A stretch of DNA of 7,644 nt from Candidatus Woesebacteria bacterium (GCA_030699485.1 JAUYMM010000044.1:1-7644), one strand, 5' to 3'. Positions 1 to 4,703 are shown, counted from the first letter of the stretch. Numbers and translations: made by a program. Notes: generated by a model not told the origin, from the sequence alone.

Positions 1-124
1 ACCTTTCGTTTTCTTTGAAGAGACGATTAAGCAACTCACTTGTATCTATCTTAAAAATATCTTCTGTTTCAGTTTTAACACCTAAGACCAAATGATACTT
101 TTGAGTTTCTAGATATCTTTCCAT
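1..124 (-). CDS. Unidentified protein, N-terminal fragment, downstream of a cobalamin riboswitch
   Basis: This reading frame is open on the minus strand from an ATG at 124-122 to the window edge, giving 41 codons. It begins MERYLETQKY and continues with charged, soluble sequence (LGVKTETEDIF near residues 14-24). I do not recognise the family from this fragment. It lies directly behind a probable cobalamin riboswitch, so B12-dependent enzymes (such as class II ribonucleotide reductase) or B12 uptake proteins are candidates by context only. The start is uncertain: AGGA lies only 3 nt before the ATG, and the riboswitch's closing stem would fall within codons 3-5. A start further downstream is possible. 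The other two minus-strand frames hit stops quickly in this stretch, which supports this frame. Confidence 0.5.
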   Translation of the reverse strand, partial: MERYLETQKYHLVLGVKTETEDIFKIDTSELLNRLFKENER

Positions 125-228
125 ATTTCCTGCTCGGGTTTTACCCGCCAAATGGCGAGGCAAGTTGGGTTCTGGGTATACAGTAGCGGCACTCCCACGG
201 AATTTAACCGTGATTCACCAATATCTAA
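109..228 (-). ncRNA. Probable cobalamin (B12) riboswitch
   Basis: Read on the minus strand, the region follows the conserved cobalamin-riboswitch core in order. GGUGAAUC is followed by a CGG/CCG hairpin around an A/U-rich loop, then GCCGCUACUGU (190-180), which is close to the family signature CCGCNACUGU. After a variable GC-rich arm (160-135) comes GAGCAGGAAAUAUGG, a degenerate form of the 3' core AGYCAGGARACC. An outer stem can close the element: 228-221 pairs with 116-109 over 8 positions, one of them G-U. The predicted transcription start (about 223-222) falls at the start of this stem. The possible SD and ATG of the downstream gene sit inside the 3' core, so ligand binding would be expected to hide them and reduce translation. 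The ligand form (adenosyl- or aquocobalamin) cannot be told by eye. Confidence 0.72.
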
Positions 229-229
229 C

Positions 230-258
230 AATATAATTTGTGTTAGTATTTATGTAAA
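230..258 (-). promoter_or_regulatory. Promoter for the riboswitch transcript
   Basis: On the minus strand, TTTACA (258-253) is followed by a 17-nt spacer and TATATT (235-230). Five of six bases match the sigma-70 consensus in each box, and spacing is ideal. The predicted start is about 223-222, at the 5' edge of the riboswitch closing stem. Confidence 0.65.
232..237 (+). promoter_or_regulatory. Possible -10 box for the 57-aa membrane protein gene
   Basis: A perfect TATAAT on the plus strand overlaps the minus-strand -10 box at 235-230. No good -35 box is visible at 15-18 nt. If used, it would give a leader of about 55 nt before the ATG at 300, and the two divergent promoters could not be occupied together. 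Confidence 0.3.
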
Positions 259-283
259 GTGGGAATAACTGAAACAATTTTTA

Positions 284-296
284 AAGGGGGGTGATT
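284..296 (+). promoter_or_regulatory. Strong SD deciding the start at 300
   Basis: AAGGGGGGTGATT ends 3 nt before the ATG at 300. Its GGTGAT part pairs with the 16S 3' end. Because it covers the GTG at 291, the ATG is the likely start. Confidence 0.7.
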
Positions 297-299
297 AAT

Positions 300-473
300 A
301 TGACAAAAAAAGAATCAAATAAATATTCTAAATTACTAATGAAAGGTGCGTTTGTTTGTGTAGCTTTGGCTACAGTTGGTTATTTTGGATATGATTTGTG
401 GCTTGCATCAACACAATGGTTACTAGTTTCTGCAGTCATGGCAATGTTTGGAGTGTATTTAAGACTGGGCTAA
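300..473 (+). CDS. Small two-helix membrane protein of unknown function
   Basis: The protein has 57 residues and no family I recognise. A short charged N-terminus (MTKKESNKYSK) is followed by two hydrophobic segments, about residues 13-31 and 38-55, joined by a short turn with DLW. The lysine-rich start suggests the N-terminus stays in the cytoplasm, and the segments would form a helical hairpin. The ATG at 300 is preferred over an in-frame GTG at 291. The run AAGGGGGGTGATT (284-296) is a strong SD complementary to the 16S tail and overlaps that GTG. The gene diverges from the riboswitch transcript. The stop is followed at once by a long hairpin. A membrane role is inferred only from hydrophobicity. 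Confidence 0.7.
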   Translation: MTKKESNKYSKLLMKGAFVCVALATVGYFGYDLWLASTQWLLVSAVMAMFGVYLRLG

Positions 474-551
474 GGCCAGCGGTAATTATGCGTTAAATCT
501 GCGGAGAATATCTTAGATTTGACAGAATCATAAATTGGTAGTATTCTGGCC
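474..551 (+). repeat. Nested inverted repeat, potential structured RNA
   Basis: Three nested stems can form. The outer is GGCCAG (474-479) with CTGGCC (546-551). The middle pairs 483-490 with 529-537, one bulge at 534. The inner pairs 492-501 with 514-523 over 10 positions including two G-U pairs, leaving a 12-nt loop that contains GGAGA. There is no T-tract after the structure, so it does not look like an intrinsic terminator. It fills the gap between the 57-aa gene and the RskA-like gene, and its 3' half overlaps the latter's predicted promoter. Confidence 0.5.
519..547 (+). promoter_or_regulatory. Promoter of the RskA-like gene, predicted leaderless
   Basis: An exact TTGACA (519-524) is followed by a 17-nt spacer and TATTCT (542-547, four of six matches). 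The predicted transcription start falls at or within a base of the ATG at 556. No SD precedes that ATG, which fits leaderless translation. Confidence 0.6.
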
Positions 552-555
552 ACAG

Positions 556-1023
556 ATGAATTTTAGTAAAAAAGATGTTGTTATTGGGTTTATAATAATA
601 GCAATCGCTGTTAGTGGTGCCTATCTTTATAGGAAACTAAAAAATCCAGAAATAACTACAATTTCAAATCCAACTCCTATTAGTTTCCAAAAAGATTTAG
701 AAGATAGTTTTAAATATGATATTCCAGATGGTGTTAATTCTATTGAGTTAAAAGATGTTTCTGGCGGAAATGGTAGGGGAATAGCTACTGAAAATGAAGT
801 TTTGGCAGATATTGAAGATCCAAGTTCTGGGTACTTTTATCAAGCTTGGATAGAAAACAATGGTAATTTTGTTTCTCTTGGCAAATTGCAAATGGCAAAA
901 GGTGGATGGTTGCTTGATTATAGCAATTTAAAATTAGATGAGGCTGAAAAAATAATTATTAGTCTTGAAAAAAATTATGATGGCAAGATAGAGAAAAAAA
1001 TTCTTGAGGGATCTTTCAACTAG
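556..1023 (+). CDS. Membrane-anchored RskA-like (anti-sigma-K C-terminal-like) domain protein
   Basis: The protein has 155 residues. One N-terminal membrane helix (about 8-24) is followed by a linker and a domain from about residue 58 to the end. That domain resembles the extracytoplasmic part of anti-sigma-K factor RskA: IELKDVSGGNGRG (63-75), YFYQAWIE (93-100), VSLGKL (106-111), GGWLLDYSN (116-124), IIISLEK (133-139) and ILEGSF (149-154). It has only three residues before the helix that are clearly cytoplasmic besides the charged KK, so the zinc-binding anti-sigma domain of true RskA is absent. No sigma factor gene is nearby. It is therefore probably a surface-exposed anchored domain rather than a complete anti-sigma factor. 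The ATG at 556 is preferred over an in-frame TTG at 535 because a promoter places the mRNA start at 556. Confidence 0.72.
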   Translation: MNFSKKDVVIGFIIIAIAVSGAYLYRKLKNPEITTISNPTPISFQKDLEDSFKYDIPDGVNSIELKDVSGGNGRGIATENEVLADIEDPSSGYFYQAWIENNGNFVSLGKLQMAKGGWLLDYSNLKLDEAEKIIISLEKNYDGKIEKKILEGSFN

Positions 1024-1040
1024 CTTCAAAAAAGAATTTT

Positions 1041-1060
1041 TGGTATAATTATAGTACTAT
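1041..1060 (+). promoter_or_regulatory. Extended -10 promoter for the redox/sugar-phosphate operon
   Basis: TGG-TATAAT (1041-1049) is a perfect -10 with the extended TG motif, which compensates for the lack of a -35 box. The transcript would start near 1056, about 12 nt before the ATG at 1069. TACTAT (1055-1060), 8 nt before the ATG, is a second candidate that would give a leaderless mRNA. Confidence 0.55.
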
Positions 1061-1068
1061 ATAAAGAG

Positions 1069-1575
1069 ATGAAAAAGCTTATTCTCTTTATTATATTATT
1101 TATTCTATTTATTTCATTTTTTGCCTTTTTTTATCAAGTCTACGTGCAACAAAGGGATTATTTTAATTTAAAAAAACATGATAGTTCAAAAGATACAGAG
1201 GTAATTTCAAAAATCCCAGAAGTTCCGTCTAAATATATAAGTTATTCTTTAGAAGAATATGACAAGGCAATTTTTGAAAAAAGAATTCTAGTTTTATTTT
1301 TTACGTCAAATTGGTGTATGGAATGTAATGATCAAGACATTGTGAATAGTAAAGTTTTTGATAGTTTAAATAAAGAGGGAGTAGTTGGATTAAAAATACA
1401 TATTTTAGATTCAGAAACTACAACAGAAACAGATGCTCTTGCTCGTAAATTTGATGTTGTAAAAGAAAACACCTTTGTTGTTTTGGATAAAAACGGAGCA
1501 GTCTATTCAAAAAATGTTGGAGAATTGAAACTAGATGTATTACAATTAATTTTAGAGAAAGCAGGTGATATTTAG
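1069..1575 (+). CDS. Membrane-anchored thioredoxin-like protein
   Basis: The protein has 168 residues. A very hydrophobic N-terminal helix (about 3-24) acts as anchor or uncleaved signal; a polar linker leads to a thioredoxin-like domain from about residue 57. The strand VLFFTSNW precedes a CxxC active site, Cys83-Met-Glu-Cys86, and a second core strand, TFVVLDKNG, lies at 135-143. The layout resembles DsbD-gamma or thioredoxin_7 proteins, so a thiol-disulfide exchange role outside the membrane is likely. The cis-proline expected just before the TF pair is replaced by Asn134, which may alter substrate release. The next gene, a glutaredoxin, begins immediately after its stop, so the two are co-translated. 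Confidence 0.75.
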   Translation: MKKLILFIILFILFISFFAFFYQVYVQQRDYFNLKKHDSSKDTEVISKIPEVPSKYISYSLEEYDKAIFEKRILVLFFTSNWCMECNDQDIVNSKVFDSLNKEGVVGLKIHILDSETTTETDALARKFDVVKENTFVVLDKNGAVYSKNVGELKLDVLQLILEKAGDI

Positions 1576-1821
1576 ATGAATATTAAAATTTATTCAACAG
1601 TATCTTGTCCATATTGCAAGATGCTAAAAGATTATTTGGTCTCAAAAAATATTTCATTTGAGGAAAAATTAGTTGATCAAGATGAAGAAGCTAAAGCTGA
1701 AATGGCACAAGTCTCTGGCGGATTTTTAGGTGTTCCTTTTGTTGTTGTTACAAAAGATGACGGAACAAAAGAAACTGTGATAGGATTTGACAAGGGTAAA
1801 TTAGAAGAAATACTAAAGTGA
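1576..1821 (+). CDS. Glutaredoxin
   Basis: The protein has 81 residues, the normal size of a small single-domain glutaredoxin. After the first beta strand (NIKIYST) comes the dithiol active site Cys11-Pro-Tyr-Cys14. The conserved Val53-cisPro54 pair (GVPFVVV) and the downstream GFD turn (70-72) are present. It would reduce disulfides using a low-molecular-weight thiol or a thioredoxin-reductase-type donor; which one this organism has is not visible here. AGGTGAT, ending 7 nt before the ATG, serves as SD. It abuts the upstream thioredoxin-like gene without spacing and overlaps the TIM gene by 4 nt (GTGA), so it belongs to the same operon. Confidence 0.9.
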   Translation: MNIKIYSTVSCPYCKMLKDYLVSKNISFEEKLVDQDEEAKAEMAQVSGGFLGVPFVVVTKDDGTKETVIGFDKGKLEEILK

Positions 1822-2450
1822 TTTTTGTAAACTACAAGACTTATGAGAGTGGAACAGGGGAGAAAGCTTTGTCTATGTCTAAAATGATTGAGGAAGTCTC
1901 TCAAACGTCTGGTGTTAAAATAATTCCTGTTGTTCAAGCCTTGGATATTAAAGAAATAACATCAAACGTGTCAATTGAGGTTTGGTCACAAAAAATAGAC
2001 CCCGTAACCCCAGAATCAGTATTAGAAGATGGAGCGATAGGGACATTTCTTAATCATTCAGAAAACAGATTTATAGATTTTGAGACATTAAGTACTGCCC
2101 ATGATAGAACAAAAGAAATAGGTCTTAAAACTTTAATCTTTGCAAAGGATATTGAAGAACTTGAAAAAATAAGTTCGCTTCGTCCTGATTTTATATCATA
2201 TGAACCACTAGAACTTATAGGTAGTAAAGATGTCTCAGTTGCAACTGCAAAACCTGAAGTTATATCTTACGCTGCAACTATATCAAAAAACGCTGGCATA
2301 CCTTTAATTGTTGGTGCTGGGATTCATTCTTCCCAAGACGTAAAAAAGTGTTTAGAATTAGGTGCAATAGGCGTTGCTGTTGCATCAGATATTATGAATG
2401 CAGTTGATCCTAAAAAAGAATTATTAGATTTAGTGGAGGGTTTCCAATGA
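1818..2450 (+). CDS. tpiA: Triosephosphate isomerase, archaeal type
   Basis: This enzyme interconverts dihydroxyacetone phosphate and glyceraldehyde 3-phosphate in the cytoplasm. It has 210 residues, well short of the roughly 250 of typical bacterial TIM and close to the compact archaeal form. Visible catalytic residues are Asn5 and Lys7 (VNYKTY), His80 (FLNHSE) and Glu129 in YEPLELIG, the archaeal loop-6 style motif. The phosphate-binding GAGI lies at 166-169. The start is GTG at 1818, overlapping the glutaredoxin stop, and must be used because Asn5/Lys7 follow directly. No strong SD precedes it, which suggests translational coupling. The stop overlaps the rpiB ATG by 4 nt. Confidence 0.9.
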   Translation: MIFVNYKTYESGTGEKALSMSKMIEEVSQTSGVKIIPVVQALDIKEITSNVSIEVWSQKIDPVTPESVLEDGAIGTFLNHSENRFIDFETLSTAHDRTKEIGLKTLIFAKDIEELEKISSLRPDFISYEPLELIGSKDVSVATAKPEVISYAATISKNAGIPLIVGAGIHSSQDVKKCLELGAIGVAVASDIMNAVDPKKELLDLVEGFQ

Positions 2451-2896
2451 TTATTTATATTGGATCAGACCATAGAGGGTATGAATTAAAAGAAAAAATA
2501 GCAAAATGGCTATTTGAAATGGAGTATGAATTTACAGATTTGGGAGCTACAAGTTATGATCCAAAAGATGATTATGTAAAATATGCCCAAGAAGTTGCAT
2601 CCTTAGTTGCTGATGACAAAGAAGCACTTGGAATTTTAGTTTGTGGTAGCGGTGTTGGGGTAGAAGTTGTTGCCAATAAATTTGATGGAATTCGAGCCTC
2701 AGTTGGAAAAAATGTTTTGCAAGTTAAAGCAGGTAGAATTGATGATGATATGAATGTTCTGGCCTTAGCCTCTGACTTTACAATTGAAAAAGAAGCAAAA
2801 GCCATGTTAATTGCATTTTTAGAATCAAGATTTTCTGCAAAGGACAGGTATAAAAGAAGACTTGATGATATTACAAAAATCGAAGCAAATAATTAA
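2447..2896 (+). CDS. rpiB: Ribose-5-phosphate isomerase B (RpiB/LacA family)
   Basis: The protein has 149 residues, normal for the family, and interconverts ribose 5-phosphate and ribulose 5-phosphate. Conserved elements are SDHRG with Asp8-His9, the catalytic loop CGSGVG with Cys66, GIRAS (81-85) and NVLALAS (103-109); the Arg-rich tail DRYKRR (133-138) contributes phosphate contacts. The His-Asn pair usually found in the R-x-H-N-D-x-N segment reads Asp99-Asp100 here (GRIDDDMN), so the residue thought to open the sugar ring is changed. GGAGGG upstream of the ATG is a good SD. The gene ends the operon, and its stop codon abuts the stop of the minus-strand gene with no base between. Confidence 0.88.
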   Translation: MIIYIGSDHRGYELKEKIAKWLFEMEYEFTDLGATSYDPKDDYVKYAQEVASLVADDKEALGILVCGSGVGVEVVANKFDGIRASVGKNVLQVKAGRIDDDMNVLALASDFTIEKEAKAMLIAFLESRFSAKDRYKRRLDDITKIEANN

Positions 2897-3112
2897 TTAG
2901 CGCTCTTTATTTGAAAGAACTTTTACAATACTATCAGAAAAGTTTTCAAGACCCGGCAAATTTTTAAGAAAGTTTTCGTAAAATCCACGATTCATAATAA
3001 TTTCACTTGATTTATAATTAATTGCCTTTAAAACTTGTACCAAATCACTTTCATTAATTTGTACTTCAACTAATTTACCATTTCTCTCCATTAAAATTGT
3101 AGTGTCTGTCAT
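2897..3112 (-). CDS. Small protein of unknown function, divergent from brnT
   Basis: The predicted protein has 71 residues, is soluble and has no family I can name. A short N-terminal beta-like stretch (TTILMERNGKLVEVQI) leads into mostly helical sequence, with an aromatic segment GFYENFLKNLPGLENF (43-58). The start at 3112 is chosen over an in-frame ATG at 3121. A near-consensus promoter has its -10 box across the ATG at 3121 and predicts transcription start at about 3112; no SD precedes either ATG. The gene diverges from the BrnTA pair across an 80-nt gap and converges end-to-end on rpiB. Support comes from the promoter and the open frame; homology is untested. Confidence 0.6.
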   Translation of the reverse strand: MTDTTILMERNGKLVEVQINESDLVQVLKAINYKSSEIIMNRGFYENFLKNLPGLENFSDSIVKVLSNKER

Positions 3113-3119
3113 GTTTGCC

Positions 3120-3148
3120 ATAATAGTCTTGATGTGTGTGAATGTCAA
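3120..3148 (-). promoter_or_regulatory. Promoter of the 71-aa gene, predicted leaderless
   Basis: On the minus strand, an exact TTGACA (3148-3143) is followed by 17 nt and TATTAT (3125-3120, five of six matches). Seven bases separate the -10 from the ATG at 3112, so the transcript should begin at or next to the start codon. Confidence 0.7.
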
Positions 3149-3156
3149 TATGAGTC

Positions 3157-3185
3157 TTGACAGGAATGTTATGTACATATACCAT
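3157..3185 (+). promoter_or_regulatory. Promoter of brnT, predicted leaderless
   Basis: An exact TTGACA (3157-3162) is followed by a 17-nt spacer and TACCAT (3180-3185, four of six matches). Seven bases separate it from the ATG at 3193. The -10 box lies inside the inverted repeat at 3172-3192, so a bound repressor would block it. Confidence 0.62.
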
Positions 3186-3192
3186 ATGTACA
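3172..3192 (+). promoter_or_regulatory. Perfect inverted repeat, probable antitoxin operator
   Basis: TGTACATAT (3172-3180) and ATATGTACA (3184-3192) form a perfect 9-bp inverted repeat around a 3-nt centre. It overlaps the predicted brnT -10 box and ends on the base before the toxin ATG. Type II antitoxins with ribbon-helix-helix domains commonly bind such palindromes to repress their own operon, so this is the likely BrnA site. Confidence 0.65.
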
Positions 3193-3504
3193 ATGCAGGT
3201 TAAAAGTAAGGTTGTTGTTTTTGAGTGGGATAAGTGGAATTTGGACAAAATATATTTAAAACATGGAATTACACCAAAAGAGGCAGAAGAAGTTTTTATA
3301 AGTGACGATGCTTTTGTAACGGCAGATATAAAGCATTCTCAAGCTGAAGATAGATTTATTATTTTAGGCAAAACATTAGAAAGTAAAAATCTGTTTATAG
3401 TTTTTACTTTAAGAAGTAATAAAACAAGGATAGTTTCTGCTAGAAGAATGCATAAAAAGGAGGTGTTAAAATATGACAAAGTTAAAAAGAATACCAAAAT
3501 TTAA
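3193..3504 (+). CDS. brnT: BrnT-family toxin (type II toxin-antitoxin)
   Basis: The protein has 103 residues, the usual size for BrnT. BrnT toxins have a RelE-like RNase fold and inhibit translation by cutting RNA. Family landmarks are present: VVFEWDKWNLDKI (8-20), the KHGI motif (23-26), AEEVF (31-35), EDRFIILGK (52-60) and the C-terminal RIVSARRMHKKE (79-90). The ATG at 3193 is chosen over the upstream ATG at 3157 because the latter lies in the promoter and operator. No SD precedes 3193, in contrast with the strong SD of the antitoxin. The 3' end overlaps the antitoxin gene by 32 nt. The toxin-first order is normal for brnTA. Confidence 0.85.
   Translation: MQVKSKVVVFEWDKWNLDKIYLKHGITPKEAEEVFISDDAFVTADIKHSQAEDRFIILGKTLESKNLFIVFTLRSNKTRIVSARRMHKKEVLKYDKVKKNTKI
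3457..3465 (+). promoter_or_regulatory. Strong internal SD of the antitoxin gene
   Basis: AAGGAGGTG lies inside the toxin gene, 7 nt before the antitoxin ATG at 3473. It is the closest match to a full SD in the window. Confidence 0.75.
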
Positions 3505-3733
3505 AACTGAAAAAGCTGAAAGACTTTTCTGGTTAAATGTTGATTCTACTGAATATGTAGATTATTCGAAAATGGAAAAATGGGTGTTTCCAAATTTAAA
3601 ACTTACATCTGCACCAATTACAATTAGGATGCCTGAAGTATTACTTAATCGGGTAAAGATGAAAGCTCACCAAAGGGATATTCCATATCAGACTTTAATT
3701 AAGCAATTTATATATGCCGGTTTAGGTGAATAA
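3473..3733 (+). CDS. brnA: BrnA/CopG-type antitoxin
   Basis: The protein has 86 residues. The N-terminal part reads IPKFKTEKAERLFW, then DSTEYVDYSK (24-33) and FPNLK, which matches the CopG_antitoxin family usually paired with BrnT. The C-terminal half, PITIRMPEVLL followed by two helices to residue 83, fits a ribbon-helix-helix DNA-binding domain: one strand for the major groove and dimerising helices. It should neutralise BrnT and repress the operon at the palindrome before the toxin. A near-perfect SD, AAGGAGGTG (3457-3465), lies within the toxin coding region 7 nt before the ATG and should favour antitoxin production. Confidence 0.85.
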   Translation: MTKLKRIPKFKTEKAERLFWLNVDSTEYVDYSKMEKWVFPNLKLTSAPITIRMPEVLLNRVKMKAHQRDIPYQTLIKQFIYAGLGE

Positions 3734-3742
3734 TGATATTAT
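3734..3742 (+). promoter_or_regulatory. Extended -10 promoter of pgk, predicted leaderless
   Basis: TGA-TATTAT (3734-3742) is an extended -10 element, with seven bases between it and the ATG at 3750. No -35 is evident at 17 nt. There is no SD, so a leaderless mRNA is plausible. Confidence 0.5.
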
Positions 3743-3749
3743 TAATTAA

Positions 3750-4703
3750 ATGATTAATTTACCTAAATTGACTGATTTGGATGTTTCAAATAAAAAAGTT
3801 TTGCTTCGATTGGACCTTGATACTAATCCAGACCCAAACGATTTAAGAATAAAATCTTCTTATGAAACTCTTGATTATTTAAAAGGCAAGGCCTCGGAAA
3901 TTATAATTCTTGCACATCGTGGCAGACCTAACGGAAAAATAGTTGATGATTTAAGTTTAAAATCTTTTCAACCGATTTTTGATAAATGGGGAGCTACTGT
4001 TTATGAAAACTTAAGATTTGATGATGGAGAAGAAAAAAATGATTTAGAATTTGCCAAGAAATTAGCTTCTCTTGGCGATGTATATATTAATGATGCCTTT
4101 GCTAGTTCACACAGAAACCATGCTTCAATTGTTAGCCTTCCAAAACTGCTTCCCTACGCAGTAGGTTTTAGATTTGAAAAAGAGGTAGGGAATTTAAGTA
4201 AAGTTTTTAATCCTGTCAGACCACTTGTTATTTTAATAAGTGGAGTTAAAAAAGATAAAGTGAATATGATTGAACCCCTCTCAAACTTAGCTGACAAAGT
4301 TTTAGTTGGAGGAAGACTACCAGACTTCTTAGGGGATAATACAGTAAGCGTCAGAAGTCAAAATGGAAAAATAATTGTAGGAAATTTGACGATGGATAAA
4401 GAAGATATAACTGTCAATACCATTGAAAAATTTAAGGAAGAAATCAAAAAAGCCAAAACAATTGTACTTGCCGGAGTGCTTGGAAAATATGAAGATGAAG
4501 GTCATTCACAAGGAACAAAAGAAATTTTTACAGCAGTTGCAAATTCTAATAGTTTTAAAATAGTAGGTGGAGGAGACAGTTTAACTGCAATAGAAAGATA
4601 TAATTTAACGGAAAAATTTGATTGGATTTCTGTTGGTGGTGGAGCAATGCTAGATTTTTTGGTAAAAAAGACTTTACCTGGCATCGAAGCACTGTTACAC
4701 TAA
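3750..4703 (+). CDS. pgk: Phosphoglycerate kinase, reduced and divergent
   Basis: This enzyme exchanges phosphate between 1,3-bisphosphoglycerate and ADP. It has 317 residues against about 390-400 in most bacteria. N-domain substrate motifs are recognisable: LLRLDLD (18-24, for VRVDFN), AHRGRP (55-60, for SHLGRP), ENLRF (86-90), NDAFASSHRNHAS (114-126). In the C-domain, LISGVKKDK (162-170) replaces GGAKVSDK, and GGGDS (273-277) and VGGGAMLDFL (295-304) match the nucleotide-binding end, followed by LPGIEAL. The usual WNGPMG motif reads LAGVLGKYED (240-249). Most missing length lies between residues 187 and 235, where helices after GGxxNTF are shortened. Activity is likely but worth testing. 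Confidence 0.85.
   Translation: MINLPKLTDLDVSNKKVLLRLDLDTNPDPNDLRIKSSYETLDYLKGKASEIIILAHRGRPNGKIVDDLSLKSFQPIFDKWGATVYENLRFDDGEEKNDLEFAKKLASLGDVYINDAFASSHRNHASIVSLPKLLPYAVGFRFEKEVGNLSKVFNPVRPLVILISGVKKDKVNMIEPLSNLADKVLVGGRLPDFLGDNTVSVRSQNGKIIVGNLTMDKEDITVNTIEKFKEEIKKAKTIVLAGVLGKYEDEGHSQGTKEIFTAVANSNSFKIVGGGDSLTAIERYNLTEKFDWISVGGGAMLDFLVKKTLPGIEALLH

Noticed and set aside
1..124. Resemblance of the left-edge fragment to the TruB tRNA pseudouridine synthase region LG-x-x-T-x-T-x-D
   Set aside because: Only a short motif-like match; the upstream GTLDP motif is missing and the sequence there fits a cobalamin riboswitch instead.
180..220. Plus-strand tRNA-like end (hairpin CACGG/CCGTG followed by ATTCACCA)
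   Set aside because: No cloverleaf or T-loop can be built, and the same bases on the minus strand match the cobalamin riboswitch core.
291..299. GTG start 9 nt upstream of the 57-aa membrane protein
   Set aside because: It lies inside the SD; the ATG at 300 is correctly spaced.
535..555. TTG start for the RskA-like gene
   Set aside because: It falls in the promoter region before the predicted transcript start; the ATG at 556 fits better.
1027..1042. CAAAAA/TTTTTG stem as a terminator after the RskA-like gene
   Set aside because: A/T-only 6-bp stem with no following T-tract; it overlaps the next promoter.
1677..1937. Minus-strand open frame across the glutaredoxin/TIM junction
   Set aside because: Antisense shadow of two well-supported enzymes, with no promoter, SD or recognisable domain.
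3157..3192. Upstream ATG extension of BrnT
   Set aside because: The added residues (MTGMLCTYTICT) match nothing in the family and are encoded by the promoter and operator.
3113..3193. Upstream extensions of the minus-strand 71-aa gene
   Set aside because: They would cross its own -10 and -35 boxes and the brnT operator; the shorter start matches the predicted transcript start.
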